From Oscillibacter faecalis_A (lineage in GTDB: Bacteria > Bacillota > Clostridia > Oscillospirales > Oscillospiraceae): DNA of 64,000 bases. Each line of letters opens with the position of its first letter. Position 1 is the stretch's first letter. The notes beneath the pieces are model-generated. The model was given only the letters and a program-made list of their open reading frames with translations, did not search any database and had not been told where the DNA came from. Location of the stretch: the NCBI RefSeq assembly GCF_029218125.1, contig NZ_JARFXX010000003.1:1-64000 (forward strand), written 5' to 3'. The translations under genes were made by a program, and so were the position numbers. Of the stretch, positions 51,213-59,918 are shown one piece after another.

Positions 51213-51980
51213 TTGATTCTTTTTATAAATCGCCCAGAGACCCTTCATCAGCAAGGTTTTATCATAAACGATCGGGTTATGACAGAACTTCACGATAAAC
51301 GGCGCACTGCCGCCTGTGGCCACGATGCTGACCTCTTTTCCATGAAATTCCTCACGGATACGGTCAATGATTCCATCCAGCATGGAGGCGGTTCCATAAA
51401 CGATGCCTGAACGCATACAATCCTCTGTTGACTTCCCTATCAGCGATTTGGGTGCCTGCAGAGAGATGGCGGGAAGCTGGGCAGCACGGCGGCTCAGTGC
51501 CTCCAAGGAGACGTTGACCCCCGGCAGCAGCATTCCTCCCTCATAGGTTCGTCCTTCTGAAATTACACCGATGGTGGTAGCCGTTCCCATGTCAATGGTG
51601 ATGATCGGCGCTTGAAAGCTCTCCAATGCGGCAACGGCGTCCGCAACAATATCAGCGCCCACTTGACTTTGCACTGCAAGCCGGATATTTAACCCGGTTT
51701 TAACGCCGGGGCCGATGACCATAGGCGGCTTTCCAAGCAGCCGAGTCAGAGCCTTGGCAGTCATAAAATTCAGCGGCGGGACAACGCTGCACAAAATGGA
51801 ATCGGTAACGTCCTCATAACGGAAACGGTATAATTGAAATAGATTCATCAAATCCACGCAGATCTGATCTGCCGTTTTGCGCGGGTCCGTATCCAGTGAC
51901 GATAGAAATTGCAAGATACCCTTTGAATCAAAAAGACCGATTGAAATGGTCGAATTGCCAATATCGACTGCCAGCAGCAT
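51210..51980 (-). CDS. coaX: Type III pantothenate kinase
   Basis: A 256-residue ASKHA-fold kinase for the first step of coenzyme A synthesis. The phosphate-binding loop is LLAVDIGNSTISIGLF; VVPPLNF, GVKTGLNIRL, VGADIVADAVAA, ITIDMGTATTIGVI and GGMLLPGVNVSLEAL are all typical of CoaX. Ribosome site GGGAGGACA. It is divergent from the alkyl-guanine repair gene and shares a promoter element with it. Confidence 0.95.
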   Translation of the reverse strand: MLLAVDIGNSTISIGLFDSKGILQFLSSLDTDPRKTADQICVDLMNLFQLYRFRYEDVTDSILCSVVPPLNFMTAKALTRLLGKPPMVIGPGVKTGLNIRLAVQSQVGADIVADAVAALESFQAPIITIDMGTATTIGVISEGRTYEGGMLLPGVNVSLEALSRRAAQLPAISLQAPKSLIGKSTEDCMRSGIVYGTASMLDGIIDRIREEFHGKEVSIVATGGSAPFIVKFCHNPIVYDKTLLMKGLWAIYKKNQ

Positions 51981-52018
51981 AGGATGTCCTCCCTGTTCAA
52001 AAATATTTTTACATTTTT

Positions 52019-52070
52019 ATCTTATCACGCATTTTTTCCTCTTGCAAGTGTCGCTCATATCACTTATAAT
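52019..52070. promoter_or_regulatory. Divergent promoters sharing one -35 hexamer
   Basis: The palindromic hexamer TTGCAA (52042-52047) serves both strands. On the plus strand, 17 bases later, is TATAAT (52065-52070) for the repair gene. On the minus strand, 17 bases later, is TAAGAT (plus positions 52019-52024) for coaX. Both spacers are exactly 17, so polymerase cannot occupy both at once. Confidence 0.75.
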
Positions 52071-52107
52071 GAAAATCGAACAAATATTCTATTCAGGAGG
52101 AACACCT

Positions 52108-52635
52108 ATGTATTTGACGGAATATTCCTCTCCCCTCGGCAGCATTTTTCTGGCGTCTGATGGAACTGCTTTAGTAGGGCTTTGGATGGAGGGGCAAAAA
52201 TATTTTGCCGCCACATTAGGCGCTGATGTAACTAAAAATGCGGAGTTGCCGGTGTTTCGCCAGATCATGGATTGGTTAGACGCATATTTTGAAAAACGTC
52301 CCCTCCCTGCCCTGCCTCCGTTGGCTCCCAAGGGGAGCGATTTCCGGCAGGCAGTCTGGAAGCTGCTGCTGCAAATTCCTTATGGTGAGGTGACTACCTA
52401 TGGGGAACTGGCGCACGCCTTACAGGCACAGGGTGTTTCTGCCGCGGCACAGGCTGTTGGCGGAGCGGTAGGCCACAATCCAATCTCCATTATCATCCCC
52501 TGCCACCGTGTTGTGGGGGCGGATGGGAGCCTTACCGGCTATGCCGGCGGCGTGGATAAAAAGCGCTTTTTATTGACGCTGGAGGGCGTAGATATGCAAA
52601 AATTGTATACGCCGAAGAAAGGGACTGCCCTGTAA
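52108..52635 (+). CDS. ogt: Methylated-DNA-protein cysteine methyltransferase
   Basis: A 175-residue suicide repair protein that removes alkyl groups from O6-guanine. The C-terminal DNA-binding domain is complete: FRQAVWKLLLQIPYGEVTTYGELA, VGGAVGHNPISIIIPCHRVVGADGSLTGYAGG, with the acceptor Cys in IPCHRV. The N-terminal domain is of the Ogt type and there is no AdaA region. Start ATG 52108 follows AGGAGGAAC; the frame is open far upstream but antisense to coaX. Symbol given for the Ogt/MGMT group in general. Confidence 0.93.
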   Translation: MYLTEYSSPLGSIFLASDGTALVGLWMEGQKYFAATLGADVTKNAELPVFRQIMDWLDAYFEKRPLPALPPLAPKGSDFRQAVWKLLLQIPYGEVTTYGELAHALQAQGVSAAAQAVGGAVGHNPISIIIPCHRVVGADGSLTGYAGGVDKKRFLLTLEGVDMQKLYTPKKGTAL

Positions 52636-52656
52636 TTTATGGTATTCGATCCCTTA

Positions 52657-52697
52657 TAAAAAACACACCACCTGTTATCAGGCGGTGTGTTTTTCTT
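52657..52697. terminator. Bidirectional terminator, ogt versus activase pair
   Basis: AAAACACACC-A-CCTG pairs with CAGG-C-GGTGTGTTTT around TTAT. It ends both convergent units and overlaps the stop of the minus-strand gene. Confidence 0.8.
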
Positions 52698-54030
52698 ATA
52701 CATTGGCGCAGAGCGGTTTTTGAAGCTGCCTTTCTGCCGCAGTATCCTCCTTAGCGGCCTTCGGGGATCCGCCTGTAAATTTTGGCAGCCGTTCCCGGGC
52801 CACTGCCAGCATCAGCTTGATACGGTTTTCCTGATTAACGCGCGTGGCGCTGGGGTCATAATCAATGGGCGTGATGTTGGCCTCCGGGTACAGCTCCCGA
52901 ATCTTATTCACCATACCCTTTCCGCAGATATGATTTGGCAGACAGCCGAATGGCTGTGCACAGACAATATTCTCATATCCGGACTGTACAAGCTCCAGCA
53001 TTTCTGCTGTCAGCAGCCAGCCCTCGCCCATTTTACAGCCCATGCCAATAGTGTGGGACTGCTCCGGCAGACGAATTAACTCCTTGAATGGCAGCGGCGC
53101 ATGGTAGCCATAGTCCTTCAGCGTTTTGATAATGACCTTTTCCATTCCGGCAATCACCGATAGAGCCGCTTCTGCGGCAGTCTTCTCTATTATCGATCCG
53201 CCGTAAAGCCGGACAGTCTCCGCCATATTATAGGCACAATACTGCACAAAGCCCATCAGTCCCGGCAAATTTACCTCGCAGCCCTGAGCGGCCAGAAACT
53301 TTTCAAGGTCATTGTTTCCAAGCGGCGAGTATTTGACATAAATCTCCCCTACCACACCGACCTTCACTTTTGGAATCCGCTTGACGGGAATTGCCGCAAA
53401 CTCAGACGCAATTTTCGGCATGGTGCTCCGCATTTCCCGGCCGGAGTAGCCGCTGCCATGGCGGACACGGTCGCAAAGAATGTCCAGCCATTTGTTTTGC
53501 AGCCGTTCGGCTGCACCCTTTTCCAGCTCATACGGTTCTGTCTGCGCGCGGAGCGTCATCAGCAGATCGCCATAGTAAATGGCGGACAATGCCTGCCGCA
53601 TGAATTTCACATCCATCGGCATACTGCTGTCCTTTTCCAACCCGGAAAAATTCAGGCTGAGAACGGGAATATTTCCATAACCGGCTTTTTCCAGCGCCTT
53701 TCGTAGCAGAAAGATGTAATTAGAGGCCCGGCAGCCGCCGCCGGTCTGAGTGATGATGAGGGCGGTGTGGTCCAGATCATACTTGCCAGAATCCAGTGCG
53801 TCCAAAAACTGGCCGATGACCAGTAGCGCCGGATAGCAGGTATCGTTATGGACGTATTTCAGTCCAAGCTCCGCGACCCGTTCACCGCAGTTTCCCAAAA
53901 GCTCTACCTGATAGCCGTGGTTTTCCATGCTGGCCGCCAGAATGCGGAACTGTACCGGTGCCATATTGGGAATCAGAATTTTATGTGTTTTTTTCATTTC
54001 CGGCGTAAACCGGGGATATTTCTGCTCCAT
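52696..54030 (-). CDS. HgdB/DUF2229-type C-terminal partner of a dehydratase activase
   Basis: A 444-residue protein resembling the C-terminal part of the large 2-hydroxyacyl-CoA dehydratase activase-related proteins (about 1400 residues) of Clostridia. Segments are ILIPNMAPVQFRILAASMENHGY, NDTCYPALLVIGQFLDAL, ALIITQTGGGCRASNYIFLLRKAL, and CAQPFGCLPNHICGKGMVNKIRELYPEANITPIDYDPS. The Cys residues in these are candidate Fe-S ligands. Its start (ATG 54030, after AGGAGACC) lies one base beyond the stop of the 969-residue gene, so the pair is translationally coupled. The frame extends upstream to 54114 in overlap but without a ribosome site. Confidence 0.8.
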   Translation of the reverse strand: MEQKYPRFTPEMKKTHKILIPNMAPVQFRILAASMENHGYQVELLGNCGERVAELGLKYVHNDTCYPALLVIGQFLDALDSGKYDLDHTALIITQTGGGCRASNYIFLLRKALEKAGYGNIPVLSLNFSGLEKDSSMPMDVKFMRQALSAIYYGDLLMTLRAQTEPYELEKGAAERLQNKWLDILCDRVRHGSGYSGREMRSTMPKIASEFAAIPVKRIPKVKVGVVGEIYVKYSPLGNNDLEKFLAAQGCEVNLPGLMGFVQYCAYNMAETVRLYGGSIIEKTAAEAALSVIAGMEKVIIKTLKDYGYHAPLPFKELIRLPEQSHTIGMGCKMGEGWLLTAEMLELVQSGYENIVCAQPFGCLPNHICGKGMVNKIRELYPEANITPIDYDPSATRVNQENRIKLMLAVARERLPKFTGGSPKAAKEDTAAERQLQKPLCANV

Positions 54031-54031
54031 G

Positions 54032-56941
54032 TCAGGTCTCCTTATGCTCATCCAGTGCCGCGAACAGGCTCCGCAGGCGAATCCGCACTGCGCCGAGGTT
54101 TGTGATTTCATCAATTTTCAGTTGGGTATACAGCTTGCCACCCTGCCGCAGAATCTCCCGCGTCTCATCCGTTGTAATGGCGTCCACGCCGCAGCCGAAG
54201 CTGACGAGCTGTACCAAGTCCATATCCGGCTGGGAGCAGCAGTACTTCGCCGCCGCGTACAGCCGGGCGTGGTAGGTCCATTGGTTGAGCACTGTAGTCT
54301 GAAACGGCTTTTCCAACTGCGAGATGGAATCCTCCGTGATGACCGCCGCGCCGAATTGTGTGATAAGCGTGTCAATGCCGTGGTTTACCTCCGGGTCCAC
54401 GTGGTAGGGCCGGCCTGCCAGAACGATGATTCGCCGGCCCTCTTTCCGGGCGGCGGCAATGATTTCCGCACCCTTCTGCCGAATTTGCTCCATATGGTGA
54501 GCGTATTCCGCGTAGGCAGCCTTTACCGCCGTTTTGATCTCGCCGTGAGGGATGGGACCGAACTCCCGCTCTAAAATAGCGGTGATTTTCTTTTCAAAGT
54601 CTCTCGGACGGTGAATGCCCACATAGTCATAAATGAACCGTGTATTCTTCAGGCAATCGCAGTTACCGGCCAGTACCTCAGGGTAATAGGCGACCACCGG
54701 GCAGTTGTAATGATTTTGCCCCAGCTCCTCATCAATATTGTAGGTCATGCAGGGATAGAAAATGGCATCTACTCCCAGTTTGGACAAAAATTCGATATGC
54801 CCGTGGGCCAGTTTGGCCGGAAAACAGGCCGTGTCGCTGGGAATACTGCCCTGCCCCTCCAGATACAGCTTCCGGGAAGACATGGGGCTGTGTACCACCT
54901 GAAAGCCCAGCTTGGTGAAAAGCGTGTACCAGAACGGATACAGCTCCCAGAAATTCAGGCATAGCGGCAGACCAATACGTCCCCGCCGGTTTTCACCGGG
55001 CTTATAACCCAAAATCAGATTCCGCTTATACTCGTAAAGATTCCATTCGCCCTGCTCTTTTTTTCCGGTGATGGGGCGCTCACAGCGGTTGCCGCTGATA
55101 AGGCGGCCGCCATCGGAGAAGGTATTGATGGTCAACTGGCAGTTGTTGCCGCATTGGCCGCAGGCGCGGCTTTCAGTCTCGCGGTGAAAGCTCTGAAGCT
55201 CTTCCGGCGTCAATAATGTACTGCACTTTCCCTTTACGGATTTTTGGGCACCATAGAGTGCGGCACCGTAGGCACCCATCAATCCGGCGATGTTCGGGCG
55301 GATGACCTCCAGCCCCATTTCCTTTTCAAAGGCCCGGAGTACGGCTTCATTGTAGAAGGTTCCGCCCTGCACTACAACATGGCGGCCAAGCTCTTCGGGA
55401 GAAGATGCCCGAATGACCTTATAAATGGCATTTTTTACAACGGAAATCGACAATCCCGCCGAAATATTTTCAACGGAGGCGCCATCCTTCTGTGCCTGCT
55501 TCACACTGGAGTTCATGAATACCGTACACCGGCTGCCAAGGTCAACGGGCCGGTCGGCAAACAGCCCCAGCTTTGTAAATTCCTTTACGTCATAGCCCAA
55601 TGCCTGTGCAAAGGTCTGTAAAAAGCTGCCGCAGCCGGAGGAACAGGCTTCATTCAGAAAAATATCGCTGATAGCGCCATTTTCAATTTTGAAGCACTTC
55701 ATGTCCTGTCCGCCGATGTCGATGATGAAATCCACCTCCGGCAGAAAATGCTTGGCAGCCGTGAAATGCGCGACCGTCTCTACAACACCGAAATCGGCGT
55801 GGAATGCGGCCTTTGCCAAGTCCTCGCCGTATCCGGTAGTGGTGACAGAGGCAACATTCAGGTGCGGATGCTGCTCGTAGAGCCGCAGTAAAACCGCTTG
55901 CAGTAGTGAAATGGGATCGCCCTGATTGGGTTGGTAATCCGTGAACAGGAGATTGGCGGCTTCGTCAATAACAACAACCTTCACTGTTGTAGAGCCGGAA
56001 TCGATACCGATGTGTACAGGCCGGTCATACTCTGCAGGAAATGTGGCCTGCGGTACTGCCGCCTTGGCATGGCGGGCCTGAAATTCGTCATACTCCGCTT
56101 TGCTTTTAAAAAGCGGCGGCTGGGAGCGATAGGTCTCGGATACGCCTTTTTTCTCCAGCAGTTCGGCTGTTTTCAGCAGGTCAATGCTCTGCTCTGCGTA
56201 AAACGCCGCGCCCATGGCAACGAACAGCAGACTGTTTTCCGGGCAGGTACCTGTGATGTTCAGCGTCTCATCAAAACTCTGACGCAGACATTTTGAAAAG
56301 GTCAGCGGACCGCCCAGATACAGGACATTTCCCTGAATAGGACGTCCCTGAGCAAGTCCCGCAATCGTCTGGTTGACAACAGCCTGATAGATGCTCTTTG
56401 CAATATCGGCAGGCTTTGCCCCTTGATTGATAAGCGGCTGAATATCGCTTTTTGCAAATACACCGCAGCGGGACGCGATAGTATAGGTCTTTTCGGCTGT
56501 CTGCGCGGCGGCGTCCATTTCATCGGCACCCATTTTCAGGAGGGTCGCCATCTGGTCAATAAATGCGCCGGTGCCGCCGGCACAGGAGCCGTTCATACGG
56601 ACCTCCAGACCATGTGTCAGGAAAAGAATCTTAGCGTCTTCGCCGCCTAATTCAATGATGACGTCCGTCCCCGGTGCCAAGCGGTTTGCGGCCACACGGG
56701 TAGCAAATACCTCCTGCACAAAAGGAACCTTCACGCTGTCCGCCATGCCCATTCCGGCAGAGCCGGAAACGGCAAATATGGCCTTCGGGCCAAAGCGCTC
56801 CGCAACACGCCGCAGCAGCTCCGCTGATTTTTCTACAATATGGCTATAATGCCGTTCATATGTACTGTATAGCAAGTTGTTTTGGTCATCCAATACCACG
56901 CACTTAATGGTAGTGGAGCCAACATCCAGCCCCAAACGCAA
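54032..56941 (-). CDS. BadF/BadG/BcrA/BcrD-type acyl-CoA dehydratase activase, tandem
   Basis: A 969-residue protein with two ASKHA ATPase domains and a C-terminal DUF2229-like region. Domain 1 (1-260) opens LGLDVGSTTIKCVVLD and has GSCAGGTGAFIDQM and SRCGVFAKSDIQ. Domain 2 (about 310-570) opens IGIDSGSTTVKVVVID and has EACSSGCGSFLQTFA and GSRCTVFMNSS. The Cys residues flanking the nucleotide sites carry the [4Fe-4S] cluster in known activators. It then has CGQCGNNCQL and FYPCMTYNIDEELGQNHYNCP. Start is TTG 56941 after GAGGGGGT. In many clostridia this and the next gene are a single protein. The target dehydratase is not in the window. Confidence 0.85.
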   Translation of the reverse strand: MRLGLDVGSTTIKCVVLDDQNNLLYSTYERHYSHIVEKSAELLRRVAERFGPKAIFAVSGSAGMGMADSVKVPFVQEVFATRVAANRLAPGTDVIIELGGEDAKILFLTHGLEVRMNGSCAGGTGAFIDQMATLLKMGADEMDAAAQTAEKTYTIASRCGVFAKSDIQPLINQGAKPADIAKSIYQAVVNQTIAGLAQGRPIQGNVLYLGGPLTFSKCLRQSFDETLNITGTCPENSLLFVAMGAAFYAEQSIDLLKTAELLEKKGVSETYRSQPPLFKSKAEYDEFQARHAKAAVPQATFPAEYDRPVHIGIDSGSTTVKVVVIDEAANLLFTDYQPNQGDPISLLQAVLLRLYEQHPHLNVASVTTTGYGEDLAKAAFHADFGVVETVAHFTAAKHFLPEVDFIIDIGGQDMKCFKIENGAISDIFLNEACSSGCGSFLQTFAQALGYDVKEFTKLGLFADRPVDLGSRCTVFMNSSVKQAQKDGASVENISAGLSISVVKNAIYKVIRASSPEELGRHVVVQGGTFYNEAVLRAFEKEMGLEVIRPNIAGLMGAYGAALYGAQKSVKGKCSTLLTPEELQSFHRETESRACGQCGNNCQLTINTFSDGGRLISGNRCERPITGKKEQGEWNLYEYKRNLILGYKPGENRRGRIGLPLCLNFWELYPFWYTLFTKLGFQVVHSPMSSRKLYLEGQGSIPSDTACFPAKLAHGHIEFLSKLGVDAIFYPCMTYNIDEELGQNHYNCPVVAYYPEVLAGNCDCLKNTRFIYDYVGIHRPRDFEKKITAILEREFGPIPHGEIKTAVKAAYAEYAHHMEQIRQKGAEIIAAARKEGRRIIVLAGRPYHVDPEVNHGIDTLITQFGAAVITEDSISQLEKPFQTTVLNQWTYHARLYAAAKYCCSQPDMDLVQLVSFGCGVDAITTDETREILRQGGKLYTQLKIDEITNLGAVRIRLRSLFAALDEHKET

Positions 56942-56961
56942 AAAGAGACCCCCTCAGAACC

Positions 56962-56976
56962 GGGGCACCCTGCCCC
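56962..56976 (-). other. Small GC hairpin in the leader of the activase gene
   Basis: GGGGCA and TGCCCC arms pair around CCC, about 20 bases before the TTG start. No T-run follows. It may only be a leader structure; I give it no function. Confidence 0.3.
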
Positions 56977-57083
56977 AGAGTAAATTTTCAATAATACTAT
57001 GTTACGTTTTTTCGGCAGAATCCGCAATGTAAAAAATATTGAATTTTTGTGAATTTTCCGTTAAGAAATCGGTTTTATGGGGG

Positions 57084-57112
57084 TTTTCACTGATAAAAAA
57101 CTATGCTATACT
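57084..57112 (+). promoter_or_regulatory. Promoter candidate for queH
   Basis: TTTTCA, 17-base spacer, TATACT, 35 bases before the queH start. The -35 is weak. Confidence 0.45.
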
Positions 57113-57147
57113 GTGAAAAAAAGAACCTGTACAAAGGAGAAAAAAGC

Positions 57148-57720
57148 ATGAAAACCATCTTAATGCACACCTGCTGTGCACCTTGCTCTTTGAGCTGTAT
57201 TGATCCCCTCCGCGCTGAGGGAATTGAGCCTGTCGCGTTCTGGTATAATCCCAATATTCACCCGTGGAAGGAGTACGAGGCCCGGCGGGACTGCCTGCTC
57301 ACGTATGCGCCCACCATCGGAATGCGTGTCATTGTAGATGAGGAATACGGTCTGCGGACGTTTGTAGAGCACGTGGCCGATGACATCGACCATCGCTGCA
57401 CATACTGCTATCGGCATCGCCTTGAGAAAACTGCGCGATTTGCCGCAGAGCATGGCTATGAGGCTTTTACCTCTACCCTGCTGGCCAGTCTCTATCAGGA
57501 CCATGATGGTATTAAGGCTGCGGCAGAGGCGTTTGCAAAGCAATATGGCGTGGAATTTCTCTATCGGGATTTCCGCCCGAATTTCCGGGTTGGCAATCAG
57601 CGGGCCCGGGAGCTTGGCTTCTATATGCAGAAGTATTGCGGCTGCGTTTTTTCCGAGCAGGACCGCTATCAAAAGCAGATCAATCGGGACAAACAGAAAT
57701 TTACGGAACAGCAGGTGTAA
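57148..57720 (+). CDS. queH: Epoxyqueuosine reductase QueH
   Basis: A 190-residue member of the DUF208/QueH family, the non-orthologous replacement of QueG for the last queuosine step. It has the N-terminal MHTCCAPCS (Cys9, Cys10, Cys13), YNPNIHPWKEYEARR, RCTYCYRHRLEKTA, ASLYQDHDGIK and YCGCVFSEQDRY. The cysteines bind an Fe-S cluster and a second metal in the family. Start ATG 57148 follows AAAGGAG; in-frame codons upstream to 57103 are not supported. Together with tgt and queA it gives late queuosine steps; the preQ1 synthesis genes are not seen here. Confidence 0.95.
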   Translation: MKTILMHTCCAPCSLSCIDPLRAEGIEPVAFWYNPNIHPWKEYEARRDCLLTYAPTIGMRVIVDEEYGLRTFVEHVADDIDHRCTYCYRHRLEKTARFAAEHGYEAFTSTLLASLYQDHDGIKAAAEAFAKQYGVEFLYRDFRPNFRVGNQRARELGFYMQKYCGCVFSEQDRYQKQINRDKQKFTEQQV

Positions 57721-57772
57721 GAATTTATATTTCGCAGTCTGCTCAAACAAATCGGTTTTGATGGAGAGCTAT

Positions 57773-58426
57773 ATGGCAGATCAAATAAAAGAAGCGTATC
57801 AATCGTCGAAAAATATATATGATAACGTTCTTACACAGAGAAATTTTTTTAGCAGATTATATGCAAAGGTATTTTGGAGCGGAACGGATGATAATGAAAT
57901 CGCACATAAAGTTCTTTCATACATACCGGATGATTTTGATGGAACAATTTTAGATGTGCCCGTTGGAACAGCCGTGTTCACGGAGCAAAAATGAGCCTCC
58001 CTCAAAAACGCTCATATTACCTGCCTTGATTACAGCACCGATATGCTTGAGCAAGCTGAAAAAAGGTTGAACGGCTGTGGGCATATCAGGTGTGTTCAGG
58101 GGGATGTTGGAGATCTGCAAATGGATGATGCAGCCTTTGATGTCATTGTCAGCATGAACGGTTTTCACGCATTTCCCAATAAGGAAGCAGCATTCCGTGA
58201 AACATGGCGTGTTTTGAAGCCCGAAGGGAAATTCATCGCTTGCTTTTATATAAAAGGCAAATCCAGGATTACCGATTGGCTTGTAGGAAATATTTTTTCA
58301 AAGAAGGGCTGGTTTACGCCTCCTTTTCAAACAGAAGAACAACTGCGGAATATTTTGAACCGCCTATATAAAGCAATCGATTTTCATGTTGATGGGTCAA
58401 TCGCGTATTTCTGCTGTACGAAATAA
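57773..58426 (+). pseudogene. Class I SAM methyltransferase gene interrupted by in-frame TGA
   Basis: Two open segments lie in the same frame, separated only by the TGA at 57992-57994. The first (73 residues from ATG 57773) ends in the SAM-site strand TILDVPVGTAVFTEQK. After the TGA the frame reads ASLKNAHITCLDYSTDMLEQAEKR, the next methyltransferase motif, and continues to 58426 with DVIVSMNGFHAFPNKEAAFRETWRVLKPEGKFIACFY. Reading through gives a normal ~217-residue Methyltransf_11-type protein, so one point mutation probably inactivated it. Local sequence is more AT-rich than the neighbours, suggesting acquisition. A stem of ATGAGC/GCTCAT spans the TGA, but there is no other sign of selenocysteine. 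Confidence 0.75.
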
Positions 58427-58489
58427 TTGCTGCAAACAAGTATAAATTGGGGGTTATCACTCCCCTGTCTTTCGAAGAAACACATCTCA

Positions 58490-58529
58490 AAAGCAGCGGC
58501 GGTATGAGACTTCATACCGCCGCTGCTTT
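58490..58529. terminator. Bidirectional terminator, methyltransferase versus PFL-like gene
   Basis: A perfect 18-bp stem (58490-58507 with 58512-58529) around GACT, with A- and T-rich edges. Confidence 0.85.
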
Positions 58530-58547
58530 CCATATTTACTTCAGTCT

Positions 58548-59906
58548 TCAGTTTTTCAGGCTGTGGAGCGGAGCCGGGATACGTCCGCCGCGATTGACAA
58601 ATTCAGTGCTGGACTCCTTGTGCACCGGCATGACCGGCGCGCTGCCCAGCAGGCCGCCCATTTCCACGGTATCCCCCACTTTCTTGCCGGGCGTCGGCAG
58701 CAGACGGACAGCGGTGGTCTTATTATTCACCATGCCGATGGCCGCTTCGTCAGCGATGATGGCGGAGATGGTTTCGGCAGGCGTATCGCCGGGAACAGCA
58801 ATCATATCAAGGCCCACAGAGCAGACACAGGTCATGGCCTCCAGCTTGTCCACACAGAGCGTCCCCGCATTGGCAGCGGCGATCATGCCCTCGTCTTCGC
58901 TGACGGGGATAAACGCGCCGGAAAGACCGCCAACGGAGGAAGACGCCATAACACCGCCCTTTTTCACAGCGTCATTCAGCAGTGCCAGCGCCGCCGTGGT
59001 GCCGTGGGTGCCGCAGACCTCCAATCCCATTTCCTCTAAGATCCGGGCAACGGAATCTCCAACAGCCGGAGTAGGCGCCAAGCTCAAATCAACAATTCCA
59101 AACGGCGTATCCAGCCGCCGGCTGGCCTCCTTGGCAACGAGCTGGCCCATACGGGTGACCTGAAATGCGGTTTTCTTGACGGTTTCCGCCACCACATCCA
59201 GCGGCTCTCCCTTGACGGACTGCAAGGCGTGGTATACAACACCGGGGCCGGAAACGCCCACGTTGATAACCTTTTCCGCTTCGCCTACACCGTGAAAAGC
59301 ACCGGCCATAAAGGGATTGTCCTCCACAGCATTGCAGAATACCACCAGCTTGGCGCAGCCTAATCCGTCCCGGTCAGCCGTTCGTGCGGCGGTCTCTTTG
59401 ATGATCTGGCCCATGAGCTTCACCGCGTCCATATTGATACCGGCCCGAGTGGAACCGACATTGATACTGGAACAGACCAACTCCGTGCGGTCCAAAGCCT
59501 CGGGAATAGAACGAAGCAGCTTTTCATCCGCCAGTGTCATCCCCTTCTGCACCAGAGCCGAATAGCCGCCGATGAAGTTGACGCCACAGGTCTTGGCCGC
59601 ACGGTCCAGCGCCAGTGCAAACGGAACATAGTCCTCTGCCTCGCTGGCCCCGGCAACCAATGCAATCGGTGTTACGGAGATACGCTTATTGACGATGGGA
59701 ATCCCAAATTCCCGCTGAATGTCCTCACCCGTTTTTACGAGCTTTTCCGCGTACCGGGTGATTTTTTCATAAATCTTATCACAGGCCCTTTTGGCGTCGG
59801 GATCGCAGCAGCTCAAAAGTGAAATGCCCATGGTGATCGTGCGGATATCCAAATGCTGCTGGTCGATCATGGCAATGGTGGAGAGAATTTCCTTTTGATT
59901 GAGCAT
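58548..59906 (-). CDS. PFL-like family protein (DUF711/UPF0210)
   Basis: A 452-residue cytoplasmic protein of the UPF0210 family, whose fold resembles pyruvate formate-lyase but which lacks the glycyl-radical sequence. Typical pieces are MIDQQHLDIRTITMGISLLSC, NKRISVTPIALVAG, CSSINVGSTRAGINMDAVKLMG, VCGTHGTTAALALLNDAVKKGG and SSSVGGLSGAFIPVSEDEGM. It lies 12 bases after a small ACT-domain gene, a pairing seen widely in Bacillota. The biochemical role is unknown. Confidence 0.93.
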   Translation of the reverse strand: MLNQKEILSTIAMIDQQHLDIRTITMGISLLSCCDPDAKRACDKIYEKITRYAEKLVKTGEDIQREFGIPIVNKRISVTPIALVAGASEAEDYVPFALALDRAAKTCGVNFIGGYSALVQKGMTLADEKLLRSIPEALDRTELVCSSINVGSTRAGINMDAVKLMGQIIKETAARTADRDGLGCAKLVVFCNAVEDNPFMAGAFHGVGEAEKVINVGVSGPGVVYHALQSVKGEPLDVVAETVKKTAFQVTRMGQLVAKEASRRLDTPFGIVDLSLAPTPAVGDSVARILEEMGLEVCGTHGTTAALALLNDAVKKGGVMASSSVGGLSGAFIPVSEDEGMIAAANAGTLCVDKLEAMTCVCSVGLDMIAVPGDTPAETISAIIADEAAIGMVNNKTTAVRLLPTPGKKVGDTVEMGGLLGSAPVMPVHKESSTEFVNRGGRIPAPLHSLKN

Positions 59907-59918
59907 GATCTTCCCTCC

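Noticed and set aside
57992..58016. Selenocysteine insertion at the in-frame TGA of the methyltransferase
   Set aside because: The stem includes the TGA itself and its loop is large, no catalytic residue is expected at that position, and point mutation is simpler.
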